Positions 26,375-34,402 of a stretch of DNA of 51,899 nt are shown piece after piece. The stretch comes from an uncultured Clostridia bacterium (GTDB taxonomy: Bacteria > Bacillota > Clostridia > Oscillospirales > Acutalibacteraceae). The notes under the pieces were generated by a model that made no database searches, had not been told where the DNA came from, and saw only the letters and a list, made by a program, of their open reading frames with translations. Numbering within the stretch: the stretch's first letter is position 1; each line of letters opens with the position of its first letter. The stretch lies in NCBI GenBank assembly GCA_947166625.1, contig CAMVEX010000019.1:1-51899 (forward strand), in the 5' to 3' direction. The position numbers and the translations under genes were made by a program.

Positions 26375-26659
26375 ATGAAACGCATTAAACTTGACGGCAA
26401 AAAGATGACGAGCCGCACGCAGGCTCACGAATATATAGCGAAAAAGCTGAAATTCCCCGATTATTACGGCAAGAATCTCGACGCGCTTGCCGACTGCCTC
26501 TCTGAAATCGGAACTCAAACGCAGATAAAGCTTATAAATACCCCCGATTTTATTGAGAATCTCGGCAATCAATATAAAGGCTTTATCAGAGTTTTTACAG
26601 ACGTATCGGAGAATAATGAATATCTGAATTTTGAAACCGATACGGAAATTGAAGAATAA
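26375..26659 (+). CDS. Barstar-family ribonuclease inhibitor
   Basis: This 94-residue acidic protein matches barstar (89 residues). The barnase-binding helix and loop read FPDYYGKNLDALADCL, with Y30, D36 and D40 at the positions of barstar Y29, D35 and D39. Barstar W38 is replaced by A39. The family forms a tight 1:1 complex that plugs the RNase active site, protecting the cytoplasm before export. It sits directly after the barnase-like gene, with AGGTAGGTG before the ATG, and ends the operon at the 26673-26703 terminator. No signal peptide is present, as expected for the immunity partner. Confidence 0.92.
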   Translation: MKRIKLDGKKMTSRTQAHEYIAKKLKFPDYYGKNLDALADCLSEIGTQTQIKLINTPDFIENLGNQYKGFIRVFTDVSENNEYLNFETDTEIEE

Positions 26660-26672
26660 TCAGACTTTATAA

Positions 26673-26703
26673 AAATACTGTCCGAAAATATCGGGCAGTA
26701 TTT
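26673..26703 (+). terminator. Rho-independent terminator after barstar
   Basis: A 13-bp stem, AAATACTGTCCGA with TCGGGCAGTATTT (one G-T pair), has a 5-base AAATA loop and is followed by further Ts. It lies 13 bases after the stop and closes the operon that begins at 19951. Confidence 0.88.
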
Positions 26704-26749
26704 TTGCGTTTTGAACTATTAAACCGATTATTATGTGTAAATTAAACTC

Positions 26750-26778
26750 TTGATTTATTTTCGGCTTTGTGTTACTAT
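26750..26778 (+). promoter_or_regulatory. Sigma-A promoter of the structured RNA
   Basis: TTGATT (26750-26755), 17-base spacer, TACTAT (26773-26778). The expected start (about 26785) is exactly the first base of the RNA's closing stem. Confidence 0.7.
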
Positions 26779-26784
26779 TGAGGA

Positions 26785-26949
26785 GCCAAACAATCTTAAT
26801 ATTATTCTTCTCGGAATACAGCGTGTATTTTTATCTTCGGGTAAAAATGCATACTCTGCCTTTACATGCTTTATTCTGAGATGTGAAGATTGTTTGGCGA
26901 CAGTCAGAGCTATGCGTTTTTCGTGCGTAGCTACGGCTGCGCACTTTTT
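26785..26949 (+). ncRNA. Candidate structured RNA (small RNA or attenuator leader)
   Basis: No protein explains this stretch. The 5' end GCCAAACAATCTT (26785-26797) pairs perfectly over 13 bp with AAGATTGTTTGGC (26886-26898). Inside, TCTCGGAATA (26809-26818) pairs with 26872-26881; after a C/T mismatch, AGCGTGTA (26820-26827) pairs with 26863-26870. A TTCG-capped 8-bp hairpin (26828-26847) sits at the tip, with a 15-base bulge on its 3' side. Several pairs are G-U, consistent with a structured RNA. A terminator hairpin (26923-26944) ends it, and an alternative hairpin (26908-26932) would compete with that terminator. It could be an independent RNA of about 165 bases or a regulatory leader of the gene at 27060. 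I do not recognise the class. Confidence 0.55.
26923..26949 (+). terminator. Terminator ending the structured RNA, with a competing antiterminator fold
   Basis: Nine-bp stem GTGCGTAGC/GCTGCGCAC (one wobble) with loop TACG, followed by TTTTTGATTTTT. The 5' arm can instead pair with AGCTATGCG (26908-26916), which would disrupt this hairpin. Confidence 0.75.
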
Positions 26950-27059
26950 GATTTTTATGAGAATTTTTTGAAAAATCAGAATAAAAATTCGTAAAGCTTT
27001 ATCTATATATATTAGAAAGTATTTTCAAACTGTCTTAATTTATCCCCCGGAGGTATTAT

Positions 27060-30000
27060 ATGAAATTATTCGGAAAGAAATTATTGGCAATAGCTATTTG
27101 TTTCATTATGATTTTCGGCTCTGTCGCAGTCGGCGGAGAGGGCTTTGCGGAGCTGCTTGAAGCGGTAAGCATAAAAGCAAGCGCTGAAACTTATAAAACA
27201 GGCGATACAATTTATTTTGGTACATATCCTCAAACAGATGTTACCGATACACTCGGTTCTGTTCTAAACTCTCAAAGCGGAATATGGAAATCATATAATT
27301 ATTACAGCGGTACGGGAAACATAGATGACGGTCAGATGACCGCTTCCGACTATATGAGATATAAAGATGTAACCTATAGCGGTAATAAATACCGAGGTGT
27401 TATCTTTGACACCTACAGACCGTATCGTACGGGGTATCAAACATCAACATCTGCCGATACTTATCAGGATGATAACGGCTACACTTGCGGCAATGTTTAC
27501 TGGTTCAAATATGAGCCGCTAAAATGGCGCGTGCTTGACCCGTCAACCGGTCTGATTATGTGCGACTCCATAATCGACAGTCAGCCATATAACAACTATA
27601 TACTATATGCCGATTCCGAAAATTGGGGTGATTCCGGCAAAACTTACTATGCGAATAACTACGCAAGTAGTAGTATCAGAAAATGGCTCAATGATGACTT
27701 TTACAATACTGCATTTTCCAATGAGCAGAAAGCCGATATAAAGATAACGACACTAAACAACGATGGATACTATACATTGGTTGGTAGAGCCGGATATAAA
27801 AAATATGATGCGCCTCTAACAGACGACAAAATCTTTCTTCTCTCTTATGATGAAGCAATTAATACAAGATTTTTTCATGATGACAATTCTCGTCGTGTAA
27901 TAGGAAGCGATTACGCAAAGAGTCAGGGACTAGATTTAACTGCTTGCATTGAGTGGAATTTACGATCGCCTGGAAATAGCTCAAGCAAGGTGTGTCGAGT
28001 TGAATTTGATGGAAATATTAATCCTAATATGGGCAATAGCGCTATAATGACAAATATGGGTGTTCGTCCCGCTATGTGTTTATCGGAATTGAAATCTGAT
28101 TACGCAGGCAGTGATATAGATGATTCATCCGCAGAGCCCGACGGAATGCGTGTTACCGTCAATAACACAGACTTAATATATACTGTCGGAGATGAGATAG
28201 TAATTGCGGTTTCTAATTTCAAAGATAACATTGAATCTTCCATAGAAAAGTTATCCGTTAAGTCTTCTGATTCAAATGTAGTTAAAGTCGGTTTAGTTTA
28301 TAAACAACATCCAAAGGGCATATTTGCCGGCATAAATAAAATATTTGACAAATGTACTTTTATCGTGTTGAATGCTGTTTCGGAGGGTGAAGCGTATGTA
28401 TCATTGACAAATTCCGATACCGGTGAAACAAGATTTATACCTTTTGTTGTAAACTGCAATAATACGGGCGCAGGTACATACAGAATTGATAATGTCAAGA
28501 CTTATAACCTTAATGAAACAGATGAATATAACGGATATGAACGCGGCGTGTATATAGCAGATATTAGTTACCATTACGGCAGCGTTCCCGAGGGCTACTA
28601 TATTTCAATGAATCTGTATAATAAAAATCATTGCTCAGGTGTTGTTGAAGTATATGACAGCGAAGGAAATCTTAAATCCATAGAAAATATAGAAAAATTA
28701 AAATTTGATACAAAAATATACAAGACGTTGTATAAAGGAACGGTAACAATCTCCAAAGAAATTTTTGACGGGAAAATCACTACATTTAAGAGTGAGTTTT
28801 TATCAAAGAAAACTGAAATTAAGGATATGTTTGTGCCGGCAGGCGGTTATTTCCGAGTAACCTGTGACCGCTCCGTTTCTTACGCCTGCGCGTTGTCACA
28901 GTGGGTAGATGATCTGTTTACGGCTATGTCTGTAACGAAGAGCTTTGTTAAATTGATTAAAGGCATAGATTCGATTGATGAAAAACAGGTGGTAGAACTT
29001 CGCAAACAGATCGTAAAGCAGTTTCTAAAAGACAAACCAAATGAACAACTGAAAGCTTTTATTAAAGATATTTCCAAAAAGTGGGCTGATAAATATGCAG
29101 AAAAATGGAAAGAAAAATTTGAAAAAAATGTAACTGATACATCAACTTTATATGAAATCATTACCGATGGCTTGGCCGACTTAAATAAACTTCTTGAGAT
29201 AACCGGTATAGATCTTAACACTGTGCTTAAAATATCATTTGGCTCAGCGGTAAGTGTAGCGGAAGGGGCTTTTACTGATGCAGCGGGATGGTACGGCTTA
29301 ATCATAAAAGGCATATTTTTAGCTGAAAGCTGTTATGATTTTTATCGTCAGCTTGACGATGCCAATAATTTGCCGACAGGGCTTACCAAACCATTGAACT
29401 ACTATACACCCTCAACGAGTCAATCCGGGATTCTTACGAATGAGGATGTAAAAATTAAAACAAACAAAAATGTTCCGTCGGAAACCGTGTTGGAATCATA
29501 CAGAATTATAAGCGGTAAAAAAGAAAATATAAATCTTCAAACAGGCAGGGTGTATTCCGACTATGAAGATTATCAAATTGCGCTTGTAAAAGACGGACAA
29601 TATATTCAGCCGAGCGGCCCGGTAGAGGTATTCATCAGTTCCCCGTATTCTAAAGCCATAGTTGCAAGGCAAAATGATGACGGCAGTTGGGAAATAATTA
29701 AGAGCAAAATTGAAAACGGAATGTTGATTTTTGAAGTCGATCATTTTTGCAGATTTGCCGTGATTGAAAATAACCCAACCGCCTCAGCCACCATTAACCT
29801 CAAATCCTCCGCCTCGGTTGCTTACCGCTCGGATGTGACGATTACAGCAACTGCAAGCAATTTGTCTTCGGAATATTTTCTGGCGATTTATGACGGTAAC
29901 ACGCTTCTTGCAAAAGGCGATAATTCAAGCGTTTCATATCACGCAGGCGAAATGAGAAACAGCAAAACTTTCACCGTAAAAGTCGTCGATTCAAACGGAG

Positions 30001-30134
30001 CAGTTCAAAGCAATTCATCGGGAGCGCTGCAAAAAGATATAAACGTCAATGTAAGCTCCGGATTCTTCGCCAAAATCATCGCATTTTTCAAAGCCCTATT
30101 CAGTCGACTTCCTAAGGTTGAGATCAAGCCGTAA
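27060..30134 (+). CDS. Large secreted protein with N-terminal DUF6273-like region
   Basis: This 1024-residue exported protein has a signal peptide over residues 1-42 (cleavage near KASAET). Residues about 45-360 match the DUF6273 type: GDTIYFGTYPQT, PLKWRVLDPS, SIRKWLNDDFYNTAFS and GVRPAMCLSE, all common in secreted gut-Clostridia proteins. A beta-rich stretch (about 370-590) and a long helical, Lys/Glu-rich part (about 640-790) follow. Then comes a beta-rich region (790-905) and an Ig-like segment starting near residue 910. It ends in the amphipathic tail GFFAKIIAFFKALFSRLPK, a pattern I associate with such surface proteins. Function unknown. The ribosome site CGGAGG is strong. No LPXTG motif or C-terminal membrane anchor is visible. 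Confidence 0.7.
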   Translation: MKLFGKKLLAIAICFIMIFGSVAVGGEGFAELLEAVSIKASAETYKTGDTIYFGTYPQTDVTDTLGSVLNSQSGIWKSYNYYSGTGNIDDGQMTASDYMRYKDVTYSGNKYRGVIFDTYRPYRTGYQTSTSADTYQDDNGYTCGNVYWFKYEPLKWRVLDPSTGLIMCDSIIDSQPYNNYILYADSENWGDSGKTYYANNYASSSIRKWLNDDFYNTAFSNEQKADIKITTLNNDGYYTLVGRAGYKKYDAPLTDDKIFLLSYDEAINTRFFHDDNSRRVIGSDYAKSQGLDLTACIEWNLRSPGNSSSKVCRVEFDGNINPNMGNSAIMTNMGVRPAMCLSELKSDYAGSDIDDSSAEPDGMRVTVNNTDLIYTVGDEIVIAVSNFKDNIESSIEKLSVKSSDSNVVKVGLVYKQHPKGIFAGINKIFDKCTFIVLNAVSEGEAYVSLTNSDTGETRFIPFVVNCNNTGAGTYRIDNVKTYNLNETDEYNGYERGVYIADISYHYGSVPEGYYISMNLYNKNHCSGVVEVYDSEGNLKSIENIEKLKFDTKIYKTLYKGTVTISKEIFDGKITTFKSEFLSKKTEIKDMFVPAGGYFRVTCDRSVSYACALSQWVDDLFTAMSVTKSFVKLIKGIDSIDEKQVVELRKQIVKQFLKDKPNEQLKAFIKDISKKWADKYAEKWKEKFEKNVTDTSTLYEIITDGLADLNKLLEITGIDLNTVLKISFGSAVSVAEGAFTDAAGWYGLIIKGIFLAESCYDFYRQLDDANNLPTGLTKPLNYYTPSTSQSGILTNEDVKIKTNKNVPSETVLESYRIISGKKENINLQTGRVYSDYEDYQIALVKDGQYIQPSGPVEVFISSPYSKAIVARQNDDGSWEIIKSKIENGMLIFEVDHFCRFAVIENNPTASATINLKSSASVAYRSDVTITATASNLSSEYFLAIYDGNTLLAKGDNSSVSYHAGEMRNSKTFTVKVVDSNGAVQSNSSGALQKDINVNVSSGFFAKIIAFFKALFSRLPKVEIKP

Positions 30135-30141
30135 AATGTTT

Positions 30142-30165
30142 ATCCCCGTCGAAATCGACGGGGAT
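30142..30165 (+). terminator. Terminator after the DUF6273-like gene
   Basis: Perfect 11-bp stem ATCCCCGTCGA/TCGACGGGGAT with an AA loop, 7 bases after the stop, followed by a short TTCCGTTT tract. Confidence 0.75.
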
Positions 30166-30235
30166 TCCGTTTAGCTATTTACACTTTATGACTGATAAAT
30201 GAAATGTAATTTATTTTTACAATAATTAGTATATG

Positions 30236-30465
30236 ATCGTCCACACCCGCCCCTTTGGGGCACCCTCTCCGATCGTGGAGAGGGCCAAGTCACAGCATAT
30301 CCTTGTAAGCAAATGTATAGAAATAATAAACCAATTAGGTATCAACAAATAAAAAAAGAATATAAATAAATTATGAAAATATACACAATAAGTTGCACCC
30401 GGTGGCCCTCTCCGAGACCGGAGAGGGTGGATTGTGAGCAAAGCGAGCAAGACGGGTGTGGCGAT
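30236..30465. repeat. MITE-like inverted-repeat element
   Basis: The ends are near-perfect inverted copies: ATCGTCCACACCCG at 30236-30249 and its complement CGGGTGTGGCGAT at 30453-30465, one base shorter. Each end carries a GC-rich hairpin: CCCTCTCC/GGAGAGGG at 30263-30284 and CCCTCTCCG/CGGAGAGGG at 30406-30427. A third small stem GCCCC/GGGGC is at 30249-30261. The core between about 30300 and 30395 is A/T-rich with no gene. The rest of the gap (30166-30235 and 30466-30640) is A/T-rich with nothing recognisable. This resembles a non-autonomous mobile repeat. The open reading frame through it looks spurious. Confidence 0.7.
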
Positions 30466-30645
30466 ATAGTTGTTTGATATTAGATATTTTATACTCATTC
30501 CGAGTTTTATTAACCTCATTAAAAATCATATTAAATGACTAAAATTATTATTAACGCATAAAAAGTAATATAGACTGTAAAATATATATTTCATTTACGA
30601 GGGAAATCGAATATCTTAGATTAAATCAATAAATATGTGTAAAAA

Positions 30646-30671
30646 AAGGGCTGACAAGATGTCAGCCCTTT
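30646..30671 (-). terminator. Terminator after the HerA-like gene
   Basis: Perfect 11-bp stem AAAGGGCTGAC/GTCAGCCCTTT; on the minus strand it continues directly into Ts. It lies 24 bases after the stop. Confidence 0.88.
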
Positions 30672-30695
30672 AAACTGTTTTTGCAAACGAAAATA

Positions 30696-32366
30696 TTATT
30701 TTTTATTCCCGAAAAGGCCTCTGAGGATTGAGCTTGTGCCGCTTCTCATAACGGAACTGAGTGCGTTTGTGGCGGCTCTTTTTGCTATCGTCTGCGCGCT
30801 TGTCTTTTTGCCGCCGAGAACGGAATTTATCATATTTGTGCTGACCGATCTCGCGACGGATGATGCAGCGTTTGTAGCGGCTCGCTGAGCGGCTTTTGAT
30901 GCGGCGCTCTGTTTTTTCTTTGAATTCTTTGCCGCTTCTCTTTCGGCTTTTGCCGCCTCACGCTCTGCCCTTGCTGCCTCTTTAGCGGCTTCTTTCTCTG
31001 CTTTTTCTGCTTCTTTTGCGGCAAGAGCTTCCGCCTTCTGCCTCTCTTCCTCTTCTGCCAAAGCGGCTGCTTCCTCTTCAAGCTTCTGACGGGCCGCCAT
31101 GATTATTTCATAAGCCGATTCTCTGTCAACGCATTCTCTGTATTTAATATCAAATTCATCGCTGATGATAAGAGATTTTACCTTTTCGCTGTCTGCAGGG
31201 CCCATAAGGCTGCAGGGAGGAAGGATCTTTGCCTTTTCTACGATATTCGGAATTCCGTTTTCGTCAAGAAAACTGACAAGCGCCTCCCCTGTTCCGAGCT
31301 CTTTGAGCGCTTCCTCCGAATCAAAAGACGGATTGGCTCTGAATGACTGAGCGGCGGCTCTTATGGACTTTTGCTCAGACGGCGTATATGCTCTCAAACC
31401 GTGCTGAACTCTGTTTGAAAGCTGAGCGAGCACCTCATCTGGTATATCCGAAGGCGACTGAGTGACAAAATAAATACCGACGCCCTTTGAGCGGATAAGC
31501 TTTACCACCTGGACTATCTTTTGCACCATGGCTTTGGGAGCATCGGCAAAAAGAAGATGGGCTTCATCAAAGAAGAATATCATCCTCGGTTTATCGAGAT
31601 CGCCGACCTCGGGCAGTTTTTCAAAGAGCTCTGTCATCATCCAAAGCAAAAATGTGGCGTAAACCGTAGGGCTCTGAATGAGGCGGTTGCTTGAAAGGAT
31701 ATTTATAAATCCCCTACCGTCAATATCCGTCCTCATCCAATCGCGTATATCAAGATCGGGCTCGCCGAAGAATATATCTCCGCCCTCATCCTCAAACTTA
31801 AGGAGCGCACGCTGGATAGCGCCGATGCTTTGAGTAGTAACATTACCGTATGAAAGCGTGTATTCCGCTCTGTTATCGCCGACATATTGAAGCATCGCTC
31901 TGAGATCTTTAAGATCGAGAAGCAGAAGCCCCTGCTCATCGGCAGCTTTGAATACGATATTCAGCACTCCTTCCTGCACCTCGGTCAAGCCGAGAAGTCT
32001 CGAAAGAAGGGTCGGCCCCATATCGGATATCGTTACCCTTACGGGGTGGCCGCATTCGCCGAAAATATCCCAAAATCTTGTGGGGTAGCCCTTATATTTA
32101 AAGTTTTCAATTCCGAAATATGCAATTCGCTTCTGCATGTTTTCAGAATCAACTCCGGGCACGCAGGTGCCGCTCAAATCTCCCTTTACATCGCTGAAAA
32201 ACACTGGCACGCCCATATCGGAAAAAGATTCTGCCATAACCTTCATTGTAATGGTCTTGCCGGTGCCGGTAGCTCCTGCGATAAGGCCGTGGCGGTTTGC
32301 CATTTTGGGAATGATAAAGCAATCTATATTTGATTTTGCCATCCAGATTTTGCCGTCTTTATACAT
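30696..32366 (-). CDS. HerA-like ATPase, DUF853/YjgR family
   Basis: This 556-residue protein has Walker A GATGTGKT (31-38) and Walker B with MIFFFDEAHLLF. Near the N-terminus it has FSDVKGDLSGTC, as in the DUF853 (YjgR) branch of HerA/FtsK-type ATPases. The ATPase core ends near residue 400. A long Ala/Glu/Lys coiled-coil-like region (about 425-495) and a basic Ser/Ala-rich tail follow. Close homologues have no settled function; HerA relatives move or process DNA with a nuclease, and no nuclease partner is adjacent. Its own promoter and terminator make it monocistronic. Confidence 0.82.
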   Translation of the reverse strand: MYKDGKIWMAKSNIDCFIIPKMANRHGLIAGATGTGKTITMKVMAESFSDMGVPVFFSDVKGDLSGTCVPGVDSENMQKRIAYFGIENFKYKGYPTRFWDIFGECGHPVRVTISDMGPTLLSRLLGLTEVQEGVLNIVFKAADEQGLLLLDLKDLRAMLQYVGDNRAEYTLSYGNVTTQSIGAIQRALLKFEDEGGDIFFGEPDLDIRDWMRTDIDGRGFINILSSNRLIQSPTVYATFLLWMMTELFEKLPEVGDLDKPRMIFFFDEAHLLFADAPKAMVQKIVQVVKLIRSKGVGIYFVTQSPSDIPDEVLAQLSNRVQHGLRAYTPSEQKSIRAAAQSFRANPSFDSEEALKELGTGEALVSFLDENGIPNIVEKAKILPPCSLMGPADSEKVKSLIISDEFDIKYRECVDRESAYEIIMAARQKLEEEAAALAEEEERQKAEALAAKEAEKAEKEAAKEAARAEREAAKAEREAAKNSKKKQSAASKAAQRAATNAASSVARSVSTNMINSVLGGKKTSAQTIAKRAATNALSSVMRSGTSSILRGLFGNKK

Positions 32367-32396
32367 TAAACCACATCTCCCGTTTATTTTTGAATT

Positions 32397-32425
32397 ATCA
32401 TATCATAAATATTTTGATTAGACAA
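32397..32425 (-). promoter_or_regulatory. Sigma-A promoter of the HerA-like gene
   Basis: Minus strand: TTGTCT (32425-32420), 17-base spacer, TATGAT (32402-32397), 31 bases before the start codon. Confidence 0.65.
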
Positions 32426-32443
32426 TAGCAAATATAATTTTTA

Positions 32444-32472
32444 TTGACTGATATATCAATATATGGTATATT
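32444..32472 (+). promoter_or_regulatory. Sigma-A promoter of the CDP-glycerol transferase-like gene
   Basis: TTGACT (32444-32449), 17-base spacer, TATATT (32467-32472), divergent from the HerA-like promoter. Confidence 0.7.
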
Positions 32473-32516
32473 TTTACGGTAGAAATATACTTTTGATTAC
32501 TAAATGGAGTGATTTG

Positions 32517-34397
32517 ATGACTGAGCCCAAATTTATGATAAATAATATCGACATCATAAACAGCAGTCTTAAGATAGAAGCCGTTTCATATTATTCGGGA
32601 GATTGCGTTGTCCCTAAAATCAGAATAATATTTAACACAGACAGCGAAACAAGAAGGCTGCCGCTGGTAATGAGAAGCTCATTCAAAAAATCGGAAAGCA
32701 ACTTTTTTTATGCTTTTTATTCATATACATTCAATCTCGATTATATCTTTTCCGATAAAGCAAATTACGATTCTTTTACTGTATGCTTTGAGATGACATC
32801 GGGCAACAATGTTATCGAAAATGTCGGTTTTGTTCTATCAAAAGGGCTTAAATATAAATTTTCCGACTGCAACATAAATGATAAATTCATAGCCGGTGAT
32901 GAATTTGACGGCACAACGGTTTATTCGCCAAGCAAAATCAACAATGAAATCATTCCCGAAAATCTATATAATTTAATCCCCGAGCCCGAAAATAAAAGAT
33001 TTACGGTCAAAAAATCAGCTAACCCCGAATTCTCCGAAAGCAAAGGAATTCATTCGGTTTATAATTTTATTCAGGCCGCGTTTGTTTTGCTGATCGCTTT
33101 TGCGCTTCTCCCCTATTTTGTCATAGACGGAATTTTAGCAGGGCTCAATATTTCGCCCAAAAGAAAGGCTCCGGTCTGCGAAGGATTCATAAATATAACA
33201 ATATCTCAAATAAAAGCAAATATAGCAAATTTCATCAAAAGCAGCATTAAGGACAGACAGACATCTACAAAGATTATTGCTTTCAGAGACGAATATTATA
33301 AACGATACTATAATAAGCTCTGCAAAAAAGAAGTGGTTAAAAACAGAGTTTCATTTATTTCCGGCAGACGTGATGAGCTCGGCGGTAACGAAAAATATGT
33401 ATATGATTTATTGAAAGACCGAAAAGATATAGATTTCCGTTTTCTTTTCAGCACTCAGCTTGACAGATTTACAAAAAGCAGAAGCAAAAAAGAATTTTAT
33501 AAGCTTTATGCCACATCAAAGGTCGTTATAGTCGATGATTATTATAACCTTTTGAATACGGTCGAAAAACGCGATGAAGTTAAGCTGTTTCAGCTTTGGC
33601 ACGCTTGCGGAGCATTTAAGACATTCGGTTTTTCAAGGCTCGGTAAGCCTGACAGCCCGAAGCAAAGCTCGCCGAATCACAGGATGTATGATTTCGCAAC
33701 GGTGAGCTCAAGCTCGATCATAAAATATTATGCAGAAGGATTCGGGATCACGGATTCAAAGGTGATCGCGACGGGAATCCCGCGCACGGATATATTTTTT
33801 GACAAAGAATATGCCGAAAATTACAGAAATTCATTTTATGAGAAATATCCTTATCTTAAAAATAAAAAAATCATTTTATTTGCGCCTACTTTCAGAGGCG
33901 CCGGTCAAAAGAGCGCATATTATCCCACAGATGCATTCGATCCGAATGATTTTATCAAAAATATCGGTGAAGAATACGCTGTAATAATCAAACTTCATCC
34001 TTTTTGCTCTGAAAGATATGATATTACAAAAGGGCTCGAAAACAGGATAATAGATCTTTCGGATGAAGATGAACTTAACGATCTTTTGTTTGTAACCGAT
34101 CTGCTTGTTACGGATTATTCGAGCTGTGTATTTGAAGCGTCGCTTATGAATATACCGATGCTGTTTTACGCCTATGACCTGTTTCAGTATATTTCCGAGC
34201 GTGATTTTTACTGCGATTTTGAAACATTCGTTCCGGGTAAGATTGTGTTTAATATCGAAGAGTTGACAAACGCCGTAAACACCGAAGATTATAACAGCGA
34301 AAAAATTGAAGATTTCAGGAATAAATTCTTTGAGGAAACTGACGGCCGATCCACCGAAAGAGTGGCAAAAGCCGTGATCAAAGCATTGAATTCATAA
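32517..34397 (+). CDS. CDP-glycerol glycerophosphotransferase-like (TagB/TagF family)
   Basis: About 626 residues. The C-terminal half is a Glyphos_transf domain: LWHACGAFKTFGFSRLG, ATGIPRTDIFF, ILFAPTFRGAG, IIKLHPFCSERYD and TDYSSCVFEASLMNIPMLFY. The N-terminal half (about 1-180) looks beta-rich, and a hydrophobic segment near 185-215 probably attaches the protein to the membrane. The family polymerises or primes glycerol- or ribitol-phosphate chains of teichoic acids. The ATG at 32517 has TGGAGTG upstream and follows the promoter by 44 bases; the earlier in-frame ATG (32463) lies inside the promoter. No other teichoic-acid genes adjoin it. Confidence 0.85.
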   Translation: MTEPKFMINNIDIINSSLKIEAVSYYSGDCVVPKIRIIFNTDSETRRLPLVMRSSFKKSESNFFYAFYSYTFNLDYIFSDKANYDSFTVCFEMTSGNNVIENVGFVLSKGLKYKFSDCNINDKFIAGDEFDGTTVYSPSKINNEIIPENLYNLIPEPENKRFTVKKSANPEFSESKGIHSVYNFIQAAFVLLIAFALLPYFVIDGILAGLNISPKRKAPVCEGFINITISQIKANIANFIKSSIKDRQTSTKIIAFRDEYYKRYYNKLCKKEVVKNRVSFISGRRDELGGNEKYVYDLLKDRKDIDFRFLFSTQLDRFTKSRSKKEFYKLYATSKVVIVDDYYNLLNTVEKRDEVKLFQLWHACGAFKTFGFSRLGKPDSPKQSSPNHRMYDFATVSSSSIIKYYAEGFGITDSKVIATGIPRTDIFFDKEYAENYRNSFYEKYPYLKNKKIILFAPTFRGAGQKSAYYPTDAFDPNDFIKNIGEEYAVIIKLHPFCSERYDITKGLENRIIDLSDEDELNDLLFVTDLLVTDYSSCVFEASLMNIPMLFYAYDLFQYISERDFYCDFETFVPGKIVFNIEELTNAVNTEDYNSEKIEDFRNKFFEETDGRSTERVAKAVIKALNS

Positions 34398-34402
34398 GAA
34401 AA

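Noticed and set aside
19951-26703. Prophage or integrated element
   Set aside because: No integrase, structural phage genes or attachment repeats; codon usage looks like the neighbours by eye.
26785-26949. 6S RNA, SRP RNA, T-box or known riboswitch
   Set aside because: Length and motifs do not fit. No T-box GGGUGGNACCGCG, no SRP GGAA tip, and the paired domain is too short for 6S, so it is left unassigned.
26750-26971. 73-codon plus-strand reading frame
   Set aside because: It overlaps the promoter, closing stem and terminator of the structured RNA, and has no ribosome site or conserved domain.
30236-30465. CRISPR array
   Set aside because: Only two hairpin-bearing ends in inverted orientation; there are no regularly spaced direct repeats and no cas genes.
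30226-30519. 97-codon minus-strand reading frame
   Set aside because: It reads straight through the inverted-repeat element and its hairpins; its product looks like a translated repeat.
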